From contig JAZOOT010000063.1 in the NCBI GenBank assembly GCA_045655165.1, forward strand, positions 1-42,747: 42,747 nt of DNA, read 5' to 3'. The stretch comes from SIG607 sp045655165 (GTDB lineage Bacteria > Bacillota > Clostridia > Oscillospirales > Acutalibacteraceae). Below are positions 1 to 6,511 of the stretch, piece after piece; position 1 is the first letter of the stretch; the number at the start of each line of letters is the position of its first letter. Under the pieces are notes generated by a model. It saw only the letters and a list, made by a program, of their open reading frames with translations, made no database searches and was not told the origin of the DNA. A program made the position numbers and the translations under genes.

Positions 1-321
1 ACGGTTATCAATTATAGGCAAACCAACCATTAAAGCAACTGCTAACAGTGTGCCGAAAAGAATAAAGGGGCGGCGTCTGCCCAATTTGCTTTTGCATTTA
101 TCGGAAATACCACCAAAAAGAGGTAATAATATAAGTGCCAAAGCATTATCGGCAGCCATAATATAACCCGAAACCGATTCAGGTAAATCAAAAGTTTCTT
201 TTAAAATTTTAGGAACAAGCCCATCGTACATTTGCCAAAAAGCGCAAATAGATAAAAAGGCAAAACCAATTAAAATTGTTCTTAACCCAATTAAAAGCGT
301 TCTATTTGTGTTTAGTTTCAT
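1..321 (-). CDS. MFS transporter, N-terminal part (runs off window)
   Basis: The first 107 codons of a major facilitator superfamily permease; the 3' end lies beyond base 1. The protein opens with a hydrophobic segment (about residues 9-28). A second one (about 52-70) is followed by the motif A-like loop GGISDKCKSKLGRRRPF at 70-86, the cytoplasmic loop between helices 2 and 3, and then a third hydrophobic stretch. This loop style resembles the sugar-transporting SLC45/GPH-like branch, but the substrate cannot be told from a third of the protein. The start ATG (321-319) has AGGGAG seven bases upstream. A terminator at 391-411 separates it from glgB, so it is probably transcribed on its own. 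Confidence 0.85.
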   Translation of the reverse strand, partial: MKLNTNRTLLIGLRTILIGFAFLSICAFWQMYDGLVPKILKETFDLPESVSGYIMAADNALALILLPLFGGISDKCKSKLGRRRPFILFGTLLAVALMVGLPIIDNR

Positions 322-390
322 TTCAATTCTCCCTATTAAAATATATATATTTATTTTAACACAATTTACCTTTATAATCAACAAAAAATA

Positions 391-411
391 CCCAAGTGCT
401 GCACACTTGGG
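391..411 (-). terminator. Bidirectional intrinsic terminator after glgB
   Basis: Perfect 8-bp stem CCCAAGTG/CACTTGGG (391-398 and 404-411) with a 5-base loop. It has an A-rich run on the left and a T run on the right, so it can end transcription in both directions. It lies just past the glgB stop (419-421). Confidence 0.85.
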
Positions 412-418
412 TGTTTTT

Positions 419-2398
419 TTATACCTTTTTAAATACAGTAGCGCTTCGTTGAGGCAAATAGCACCCAAAACCGCTTGTTGTTTTATAACCGCGTTTTGCG
501 GTATAAACATAATTTTTATCTACCCTGTTATATCCGCCAAAAACACCGTCGTCAGTGGTTAAAACAACCTTAAATTTGCCTATTTTGCCGGTGGACACAA
601 AAAAGTTTTCGTAAGAGTTATTCGGGTGGAAATTAAAGGCAAATACAGTATCGCCCTTTGAATAAATTATAACCTTTTTGTCATAATCAATATAACGGCA
701 AACTGTTTTTTGACTTAAAATTTGCTCATTTTTTATAAGCGAAATCATTGCCTTGTCAAAGTCATTAAGTTCAGAGTAGCGCAAATTCTTATCATCTACC
801 AAGTGCCATTGTCTTCTGCAGTAATGGTAACTCCAATTATTACCCTCGCGCGGAAAATCTATCCATTCAGGGTGGCCGAATTCGTTGCCCATAAAGTTTA
901 AATAACCCTCGCCCGAAGTGGTAGAGGTTATCAACCTTATCATTTTGTGAAGCGCAATTCCGCGGTCAACCGTAATATTTCCGCCAAACTTTTGCATACC
1001 GCCATACATTTCGGCGTCGCACAAGCGGAACATAATGGTTTTATCACCAACAAGGGCTTGGTCGTGTGATTCGGCATATCCAATATTCTTTTCTTTTGGT
1101 CTGCGTGTGGTAAGTTCATACCAAATTTTGCCCATATCCCAGTTTTCGTCCTGATATTCTTTTAAAAGTTTTATCCACATATCAGGCACACCCATAGAAA
1201 GGCGGTAATCAAACCCAATTCCGCCGTCTTTAATAGGAATACACATACCCGGCATACCCGACATATCTTCGGCAATAGTTATGGCGTTTTTGTTTACCTT
1301 TTTAATAAGTTCGTTTGCAAGTTGCAAATAGGTAACGGCTTCGGTGTCGGTGTTTAACGAAAAATACATACCGTAATTTGTAAACGCACTTCCAAGTCCG
1401 TGGTCGTGGTAAAGCATTGAAGTAACACCGTCAAAACGGAAACCATCAAAATGGAATTCAGTTAGCCAATACTTTAAATTAGACAATAAAAAGTGCAAAA
1501 CTTCGTTCTTTCCGTAATTAAAAAGTTTTGTACCCCAAGCGCTGTGGTTACCCTTTTCACCCGCGTGGAAAAACTGGTATTCAGTTCCGTCAAAACAGTT
1601 TATACCCTCGTTTGTGTTGCTTACCGCGTGCGAATGAACAAGGTCTAAAAGCACCGCAATTCCCATTTTGTGCGCGGTGTTAATAAGGTCTTTAAGTTCA
1701 TCGCTTGTGCCGTAGCGTGAAGAGGGCGCAAAAAAGTTTGAAACTTGGTAACCAAACGAGCCATAATACGGGTGCTCCATAATTGCCATTAACTGAATGG
1801 TGTTGTACCCAAGTTCCTTTATTCTGGGCAGTACATTTTCCTTAAACTCTTTGTATGTGCCAACATCGTACTTGTCCTGCGCCATACCAATATGACATTC
1901 ATAAATAAGCGGTGTTTTTTCGGGTGTAAAACCGCCGTCTTGCCAATTAAATTCACTGTTGGGCTCTTCAATTTCAGCGCACCAAAGGTAAGTGGTTTTA
2001 TCTTGCACCACCCTTGTTGCATAAAGCGGAATTCGGCGCAGTTTTTGTCCGTTGTGCCAAACAATTGTCTGCACTTTTTGGCCCGGCACAAGCGCTTCTT
2101 TGCCGTTTAAGTAAATTTGGAACACACCGTCATTTAGTTTGTCCATTTCACAAGCGGTGGTGTTCCAACCGTTAAAGTCGCCCGTTAAAAACATTTTTTC
2201 AGCCGCAGGTGCCCACTCGCGATAAACCCAGCCGTTTTCTGTTCGGTGAAAGCCAAAATATTTATGCGCGTTGGCAAATTCGGTTATACTTTTATTACCA
2301 AGCAGTTCTTTTCTTTTTTGGTTATAATTATTAACACGCAATAAAATATCCTGTTCGTAATCTTTTAAATAAGGGTCAATTTCAAAAATTTTAAGCAT
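419..2398 (-). CDS. glgB: 1,4-alpha-glucan branching enzyme, eukaryote-like type
   Basis: Cytoplasmic enzyme that cuts alpha-1,4 glucan and rejoins the piece by an alpha-1,6 bond in glycogen synthesis. The 659 residues hold an N-terminal CBM48-like domain (about 45-140), then the GH13 barrel. Visible catalytic segments are DGFRFDG (nucleophile D323), TIAED (acid/base E377) and AESHDQ (D446). The wording GFRFDGVTSMLYHDHG and MGNEFGHPEWIDFPREGN matches the eukaryotic/Bacteroidetes-like branch (GH13_8) better than the classic bacterial GlgB (GH13_9). The start ATG has GGAGGTG five bases upstream. No other glycogen genes are next to it. The terminator at 391-411 lies just downstream. Confidence 0.93.
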   Translation of the reverse strand: MLKIFEIDPYLKDYEQDILLRVNNYNQKRKELLGNKSITEFANAHKYFGFHRTENGWVYREWAPAAEKMFLTGDFNGWNTTACEMDKLNDGVFQIYLNGKEALVPGQKVQTIVWHNGQKLRRIPLYATRVVQDKTTYLWCAEIEEPNSEFNWQDGGFTPEKTPLIYECHIGMAQDKYDVGTYKEFKENVLPRIKELGYNTIQLMAIMEHPYYGSFGYQVSNFFAPSSRYGTSDELKDLINTAHKMGIAVLLDLVHSHAVSNTNEGINCFDGTEYQFFHAGEKGNHSAWGTKLFNYGKNEVLHFLLSNLKYWLTEFHFDGFRFDGVTSMLYHDHGLGSAFTNYGMYFSLNTDTEAVTYLQLANELIKKVNKNAITIAEDMSGMPGMCIPIKDGGIGFDYRLSMGVPDMWIKLLKEYQDENWDMGKIWYELTTRRPKEKNIGYAESHDQALVGDKTIMFRLCDAEMYGGMQKFGGNITVDRGIALHKMIRLITSTTSGEGYLNFMGNEFGHPEWIDFPREGNNWSYHYCRRQWHLVDDKNLRYSELNDFDKAMISLIKNEQILSQKTVCRYIDYDKKVIIYSKGDTVFAFNFHPNNSYENFFVSTGKIGKFKVVLTTDDGVFGGYNRVDKNYVYTAKRGYKTTSGFGCYLPQRSATVFKKV

Positions 2399-2468
2399 AT
2401 TTGCACCTCCGTTATTTTTTATTTTACACTATTTTTTGTAAAAATACTATCATTTTTTGTAACAAAAA

Positions 2469-2490
2469 AAGAAGAGAATGCTCTCTTCTT
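2469..2490 (-). terminator. Intrinsic terminator of spoVT
   Basis: Perfect 9-bp stem AAGAAGAGA/TCTCTTCTT (2469-2477, 2482-2490) with loop atgc. On the minus strand it is followed by a T run. It starts directly after the spoVT stop codon. Confidence 0.85.
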
Positions 2491-2493
2491 AAT

Positions 2494-3024
2494 TTATTGT
2501 ATACGGTTTCCCAAAAACTGCGCCGCCGAAACTGCAAGTTTAAAGTCCGCCTCGGTTGCCCAGTTTCCGTCAACGCTAAGAAAAACCACCGCGCCTGTAA
2601 TATCCCCTGCCGATAATATTGGTGCCACAACCGCAATGGGCAAACCGCTGCCTGTAAGGGCTGTTTTTTGTTCGCTTTCGTTAAACATTCTGTTTTGGCG
2701 CATATTTATTATTTCTTCAAGTTCAGCGCTGTTTTGTTTTTCCAAAACTTCCTTTTTAGAAACGCCCGAAGCCGCAATACATCGGTCGCGGTCGCAAATA
2801 ATTACCGCCAACTTGCTTTGCGAAGCCAAACTTTCAGCAAAAATCTCGGCATCCGCCGCAAGTTCCCCCATCGGCGAATACTTCTTAAAAATAACTTCCC
2901 CTCCCGCACCCGTATAAATCTCCAACGGGTCTCCTTCACGAATCCGCATCGTGCGGCGTATTTCCTTGGGGATAACGACTCTCCCCAAATCGTCTATTCT
3001 ACGAACTATTCCTGTTGCCTTCAT
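2494..3024 (-). CDS. spoVT: Stage V sporulation protein T, AbrB-family regulator
   Basis: Sporulation transcription regulator; in Bacillus SpoVT tunes sigma-G-dependent genes in the forespore. The 176 residues match the usual size (about 178 in Bacillus). The N-terminal AbrB swapped-hairpin DNA-binding domain begins MKATGIVRRIDDLGRVVIPK and runs to about residue 50. The rest (about 55-176) is a GAF-like ligand domain containing ICDRDRCIAASGVSKK. The start ATG has AAAGGAG upstream. A sigma-G-like promoter may sit at 3049-3078 and a terminator follows at 2469-2490, so it is monocistronic. Decayed copies of its 5' end, or of a close AbrB paralogue, recur at 3216, 11837, 15183 and 16511. Confidence 0.95.
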   Translation of the reverse strand: MKATGIVRRIDDLGRVVIPKEIRRTMRIREGDPLEIYTGAGGEVIFKKYSPMGELAADAEIFAESLASQSKLAVIICDRDRCIAASGVSKKEVLEKQNSAELEEIINMRQNRMFNESEQKTALTGSGLPIAVVAPILSAGDITGAVVFLSVDGNWATEADFKLAVSAAQFLGNRIQ

Positions 3025-3048
3025 ATATTTTACTCCTTTTCTCTACTC

Positions 3049-3078
3049 TAAAATGTGCCAAAAACCCAGTATTTATGC
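3049..3078 (-). promoter_or_regulatory. Possible sigma-G/F-type promoter of spoVT
   Basis: On the minus strand GCATA (3078-3074) and CATTTTA (3055-3049) are 18 bases apart, close to the forespore sigma-G pattern (GCATA or TGAATA, then CATnnTA). It lies 25 bases before the spoVT start. No sigma-A promoter is evident here. The -35-like part lies in the loop of the 3061-3085 repeat hairpin. Confidence 0.45.
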
Positions 3079-3213
3079 GGGTTTTCGGGGTTTTGATTTT
3101 GCGAAAAACAAGCACCTGTTTTTTTGTGTTTTTGTATCAAAATTTTCCGCGATACAAAAACACAAAGAGAGAAAATTGCAAAAAAGTCAGTGTTTATGCG
3201 GGTTTTCGGCGTT
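3061..3213. repeat. Pair of direct repeats upstream of spoVT
   Basis: Two copies of a unit near CAGTATTTATGCGGGTTTTC start at 3067 and 3188, 121 bases apart, and each is followed by a GG(G/C)GTTTT-like tail. The first copy can fold as AAAACCC/GGGTTTT (3061-3067, 3079-3085). Diverged copies recur at 11811 and 15157, next to AbrB 5' remnants. Confidence 0.7.
3123..3166. repeat. Perfect 16-bp inverted repeat (hairpin)
   Basis: TTTGTGTTTTTGTATC (3123-3138) is the exact reverse complement of 3151-3166, with a 12-base spacer. It lies between the two direct repeats. No strong T run follows on either strand, so it is not an obvious terminator. Confidence 0.75.
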
Positions 3214-3215
3214 TT

Positions 3216-3251
3216 CGCAGTAACAACCCGTCCCAAGTCCTTTTTTTGCAA
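3216..3251 (-). pseudogene. AbrB/SpoVT N-terminal remnant, copy B
   Basis: The minus strand encodes DLGRVVTAK, matching residues DLGRVVIPK of the AbrB-type DNA-binding domain. The frame then runs into the repeat at 3183-3213 and keeps no family similarity. No start codon with a ribosome site is present. Confidence 0.55.
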
Positions 3252-3448
3252 ATATGCTTGTGAATTTGCTTGGTATTAGTATCACTCTTTTTATGGAAAT
3301 TATGAGCCCGTTTTCCACAATTTTTTCTTTTTGCACAGAGAAAAGATAGAGATTTTTTATGAATTTATACGCATTTAGATGCAATTGATATAATAATTTA
3401 TTGCATTGAAAGAGGCTAAATATCACCTCCTGACGATTTATTCTGCTA
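3252..3448. other. Non-coding stretch with an orphan ribosome-binding site
   Basis: No gene is supported here. On the minus strand, just after the DUF6870-like stop, there is a near-ideal Shine-Dalgarno site AGGAGGTGAT (about 3433-3424) with no usable start codon at normal spacing. An inverted repeat ATGCAAT/ATTGCAT lies around 3380-3408. This may be the edge of a lost gene. Confidence 0.4.
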
Positions 3449-3769
3449 TTACATAGAAGAAATCATTTCGGTAAAAGAATCCGTAAATGTTTTGTCTTTT
3501 CCTGCATAGGAAACCCTAACTACTACATCACCAACACGATAACAATACGGATTTCTAACTTGATTGATATAACTTATTATGCGAATAAGATATGGTTTTT
3601 TGCTATCTATCTTTACATCACGTATATCAACAAGTTCGGATTTATCGAGATCCTTAATATCTGTTTCTTTCGCTTTTTTCCAAAGTTCAATTGCAGATAA
3701 ATATTCCTTATACCATTTAGGAGTCAATTTGTATTTTTCGCCTCCGTATTCTATGATTCGGTATCCCAT
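3449..3769 (-). CDS. DUF6870-like small protein
   Basis: A 106-residue protein of unknown function. The second half, VDIRDVKIDSKKPYLIRI followed by NPYCYRVGDVVVRVSYAG, resembles the small domain I know as DUF6870, seen in Clostridia and often near integrative elements; this comes from memory. There is no signal peptide or membrane segment. The start was set at the ATG at 3769 because GGAGGTGAT lies just upstream; a longer frame reaches 3802, but that part overlaps the terminator hairpin of the anti-sigma gene. It has no functional partner nearby, so it may be a leftover of a mobile element. Confidence 0.7.
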   Translation of the reverse strand: MGYRIIEYGGEKYKLTPKWYKEYLSAIELWKKAKETDIKDLDKSELVDIRDVKIDSKKPYLIRIISYINQVRNPYCYRVGDVVVRVSYAGKDKTFTDSFTEMISSM

Positions 3770-3799
3770 TTTCATCACCTCCTTAATTACATTACAAAA

Positions 3800-3829
3800 C
3801 ACGGCAGCAGGATGTACCTAGCTGCCGTG
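3800..3829 (-). terminator. Intrinsic terminator of the sigma/anti-sigma operon
   Basis: 9-bp stem CACGGCAGC/GCTGCCGTG (3800-3808, 3821-3829). On the minus strand TTTTGT follows. It lies 7 bases past the anti-sigma stop. Confidence 0.75.
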
Positions 3830-3835
3830 AATTTG

Positions 3836-4855
3836 TCAGTTCATGTTTTCGAGAGGGAATGTTACTTGCCAATATCCTTCCGTCAAATTTTTGCAAGTAA
3901 CGAAATGGCCAAAAGCCTTGTAGTTTTCAATATCTTCAGGCGAAATATCATAGATGATTTCTTCATAGCTACCAACTTTTTTATCATCCCAAAAAGAGAA
4001 GTGAAAGCTTTCAGCTTGATTTCCATCCTTATCATACATACGGATATACCCATGATTATCGTATGACAAAATATTCTCAAAATACAACTGCACATGCAGT
4101 TTACCATCCACAAAGCCAACATTGGTTACTGTAACACCATCAACAGGAGAAAGAATCCCGCCGTCTACAGGAACTAAATACTTAAGATCAAAACGGCTTT
4201 CATAATCTAATTCTTTTCCTCCGCCGCCCCGGAAAGATTCGGGCTTTTGAGTTTCATTCGCTTCAGCAACAGAGTTTAAATCAAGTTCTGTCAGTTCGCC
4301 TTCAAATTTGCTTTTATTACTGAGAAATTCCGTGAAGTAGAACGTAATCTTATCTCCACCAATTTCTTGATCATTCCATTGACTGATATTGATTAGAAAT
4401 GTGGCTATTCCGGTTTCTTCATCAAAAGATACTCTGCTACAAGAAGCTGAAGAATCAAACGCACGATTGATATGATAACTATCAAATAAATCTGTTGTAT
4501 CATCTATTCGGTTTTGATCTGTCAGATCTTGAAGTGAAATATATATTGCCGCTTCGTTTTCATAAACCGCCGCAGAAAGAACCTCCATTTTAATTCCGTT
4601 ATCTTCGCAAGATAATTGAACTGGTTTTAACATTTGTGCTAAAGACGGAGAAACACGATATACCATTAAATAAATCGGATCTACCGTTGCTGCCAAAACA
4701 GGAATAGAAATGGTTATACATAATATGATTGCAGCAACCAGTGCAACCGCACGCTTGAAGGGGATTCTTTTAATTTTACTGGAAGTCGTTCTCGCATTTC
4801 TGATTTTGTTTTCATCAATCTCACCGATTGCATCAACTAATTTATCAATTTTCAA
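3836..4855 (-). CDS. Membrane anti-sigma factor, DUF4179-like
   Basis: Likely partner that holds the adjacent ECF sigma factor inactive at the membrane. The 339 residues have a short cytoplasmic N-terminus (1-33), one transmembrane helix (about 35-56, RAVALVAAIILCITISIPVL) and a long extracytoplasmic domain, the layout of Clostridial DUF4179-type anti-sigma proteins. The outer domain has beta-rich wording and a GGGG linker near residue 210. The start is a TTG with GAAGGTG upstream, and the first 11 bases overlap the sigma gene, so translation is probably coupled. The signal sensed is unknown. Confidence 0.85.
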   Translation of the reverse strand: MKIDKLVDAIGEIDENKIRNARTTSSKIKRIPFKRAVALVAAIILCITISIPVLAATVDPIYLMVYRVSPSLAQMLKPVQLSCEDNGIKMEVLSAAVYENEAAIYISLQDLTDQNRIDDTTDLFDSYHINRAFDSSASCSRVSFDEETGIATFLINISQWNDQEIGGDKITFYFTEFLSNKSKFEGELTELDLNSVAEANETQKPESFRGGGGKELDYESRFDLKYLVPVDGGILSPVDGVTVTNVGFVDGKLHVQLYFENILSYDNHGYIRMYDKDGNQAESFHFSFWDDKKVGSYEEIIYDISPEDIENYKAFGHFVTCKNLTEGYWQVTFPLENMN

Positions 4856-5411
4856 TTATAACACCTTCTTCTAATAATTTGGATCGTAGCTTCTTTCGAG
4901 TTCGGTGCAACATAGATTTTACTTTGCTCTCACTAAACCCAAAATGAACTGAAATAGTAGAAATGCTGTCAAAATACCAATATCGGCAAACAAAAATCTT
5001 TTGCTCGCATAAGGGAAGTTCGTCTAAAAAATCATTAATCACCTTTGCAAGTTCTTGATTTTCTAATTCTTCATCAATACTGGTATTGGCAGGAATACAG
5101 TCAGACAGTTCTTCATATGCGAGATCAATATTTCCGCCACCTCTTTTTATTGTTCGCTTTTCTCGCCATTTCTTTAAACTAACGAACCTCGTTACTTTAC
5201 CTATAAAAGTCGATAGAATTGCCGGACGATGAGGCGGTATGCTGTTCCAAGCATTTAGGTACGCGTCATTAACGCTTTCCTCTGCATCCTCTGTATTGAA
5301 AAGAATATTAAACGCAATCGAATAACAATACCGCCCGTACTTTGCAGCAGTTTCGGTAATTGCTTTTTCATCTCGCTCCCAATACAGATCAACTATGTAT
5401 TTGTCTTCCAC
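4845..5411 (-). CDS. ECF-type RNA polymerase sigma factor
   Basis: A 188-residue sigma-70 family protein with only regions 2 and 4. Region 2 covers about residues 10-80 (YCYSIAFNILFNTEDAEESV, with the core-binding acidic patch). Region 4 covers about 125-178 (LCEQKIFVCRYWYFDSIS, then the helix-turn-helix FGFSESKVKSMLHRTRKKL). The start is GTG with AGGCAGGTG upstream. The gene overlaps the downstream anti-sigma gene, and a promoter with ECF-like elements lies 40-75 bases upstream, so autoregulation is likely. The target genes are not obvious in this window. Confidence 0.92.
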   Translation of the reverse strand: MEDKYIVDLYWERDEKAITETAAKYGRYCYSIAFNILFNTEDAEESVNDAYLNAWNSIPPHRPAILSTFIGKVTRFVSLKKWREKRTIKRGGGNIDLAYEELSDCIPANTSIDEELENQELAKVINDFLDELPLCEQKIFVCRYWYFDSISTISVHFGFSESKVKSMLHRTRKKLRSKLLEEGVIIEN

Positions 5412-5450
5412 TATTTCACCTGCCTTTCGTTTTTCGCAAAGAGCCCTTTC

Positions 5451-5485
5451 ACTATACTACCACCCAAAATTTCAAGTAGGTTGCA
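5451..5485 (-). promoter_or_regulatory. Possible ECF-dependent autoregulatory promoter
   Basis: On the minus strand TGCAACCT (5485-5478) resembles the ECF -35 class (AAC core). GTAGTATAGT (5460-5451) lies 17 bases downstream in the -10 position. It precedes the sigma gene start by about 40 bases. Confidence 0.45.
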
Positions 5486-5581
5486 AATTTTTTAAAATAA
5501 TTATAGCAAAAGAAAGTATGAAACAAGTATCATAATATAAAACATCAGAATAATCTGTCAACAAAAGATCAACCAATAAAC

Positions 5582-5607
5582 AAAGCGCCGCATTACTGCG
5601 ACGCTTT
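5582..5607 (-). terminator. Terminator after the small HTH gene
   Basis: Stem AAAGCG/CGCTTT extended by CGC/GCG across one mismatch (5582-5591, 5598-5607), 27 bases past the stop at 5634. The T run is better on the plus strand, so it may work both ways. Confidence 0.6.
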
Positions 5608-5633
5608 TTAACAATTAAAATTTATGTATGCCG

Positions 5634-5912
5634 TTACATATTACGTTTCATGCGATCTAATGTGGATGAGATTGGATTAACCCCAAAACTGCGGCGCTGT
5701 TTGTTCACTGCGTATTCACTTACATCATACAATTTTGCAATCTCCTTATCGGATATGAAATGCCACAAAAACATCAGTTGTTCTTCATCAAGCTGATAAA
5801 AATCTTCAGGGAACGAGTCTAAATATCTCGTATCCGGATGCTGCCTTGATATAGCGCGTTTTAAAACTGCCATTTTTTCTTTAAATGTCTTTTCATTGTT
5901 TTCGTTATCCAT
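5634..5912 (-). CDS. Small putative HTH protein
   Basis: A 92-residue protein of unknown function. The C-terminal half holds a plausible helix-turn-helix, SDKEIAKLYDVSEYAVNKQR (about residues 53-72), so DNA binding is likely but unproven. The N-terminus is charged and has no signal or membrane segment. The start ATG has AAAGGG about 11 bases upstream. It follows the transglutaminase-like gene by 131 bases with no clear terminator between, and a terminator follows it, so it may be the last gene of the large operon starting at 11571. It could equally be a stand-alone regulator. Confidence 0.65.
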   Translation of the reverse strand: MDNENNEKTFKEKMAVLKRAISRQHPDTRYLDSFPEDFYQLDEEQLMFLWHFISDKEIAKLYDVSEYAVNKQRRSFGVNPISSTLDRMKRNM

Positions 5913-6043
5913 ACATTTTCAACCCTTTATCTTAAAAAATATTTTAAATAGTCATTGTAACCTGAGAACATTATTAAAATCATTTTTCAAATCAAACAAT
6001 TTTATGTTATCTAATAGCATTTATTTTGATTGCAATTCTAATT

Positions 6044-6511
6044 TTATAAATACATTTTAATTATATTATACAAATTTTTCTCTTTTGATGAAAGGATGTG
6101 ATCTTCAATTAATTCATACTCCCCATCCGGTGTGCTTTCAAAAAGCTCATAAAAGTCATTATAATCACCAACATAAACAGGAATATCATAATTCATTAAT
6201 ATTGGGTTGTCCTCAAATTGATCACCAGTAATGTCAACTATTAAGTGTGGATTTATTTCTAACCAAGTATGTGTCTGACTATCATAAGATGTTTCACCAT
6301 AATAATATGTTCGATTTATATACCTGGTGGACACACCGTTCTCCATAAGATATTCTCCCAAGAAGCAACTTGCCATGCCGCAACTTCCTCTCGGAAATCG
6401 TTGAAGTTCGACGATATTGTCGAACTCTCCGTTTTTATATGCAGAATTCATTGCATTCCTAAATTGATATGATAAATCATATATTATGCCTTTGGAAATA
6501 TTACAACTCAT
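6044..6511 (-). CDS. Transglutaminase/papain-like Cys-His-Asp protein
   Basis: A 155-residue protein with the ordered triad of the transglutaminase-like or papain-like cysteine fold: GSCGMAS (C44), THTWLEI (H81) and LIVDITGDQF (D93). It may act as a protease, amidase or transamidase; the substrate is unknown. There is no signal peptide, so it is probably cytoplasmic. The start ATG has AGGAG seven bases upstream and overlaps the nuclease gene stop by four bases (ATGA), implying translational coupling and a joint role. Its position at the end of a nuclease-containing operon fits a conflict or defence role, but that is inference. Confidence 0.72.
   Translation of the reverse strand: MSCNISKGIIYDLSYQFRNAMNSAYKNGEFDNIVELQRFPRGSCGMASCFLGEYLMENGVSTRYINRTYYYGETSYDSQTHTWLEINPHLIVDITGDQFEDNPILMNYDIPVYVGDYNDFYELFESTPDGEYELIEDHILSSKEKNLYNIIKMYL

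Noticed and set aside
3061..3213. CRISPR-like array from the repeats upstream of spoVT
   Set aside because: Only two close copies with a 121-base period and a hairpin in between; no uniform spacers and no cas genes.
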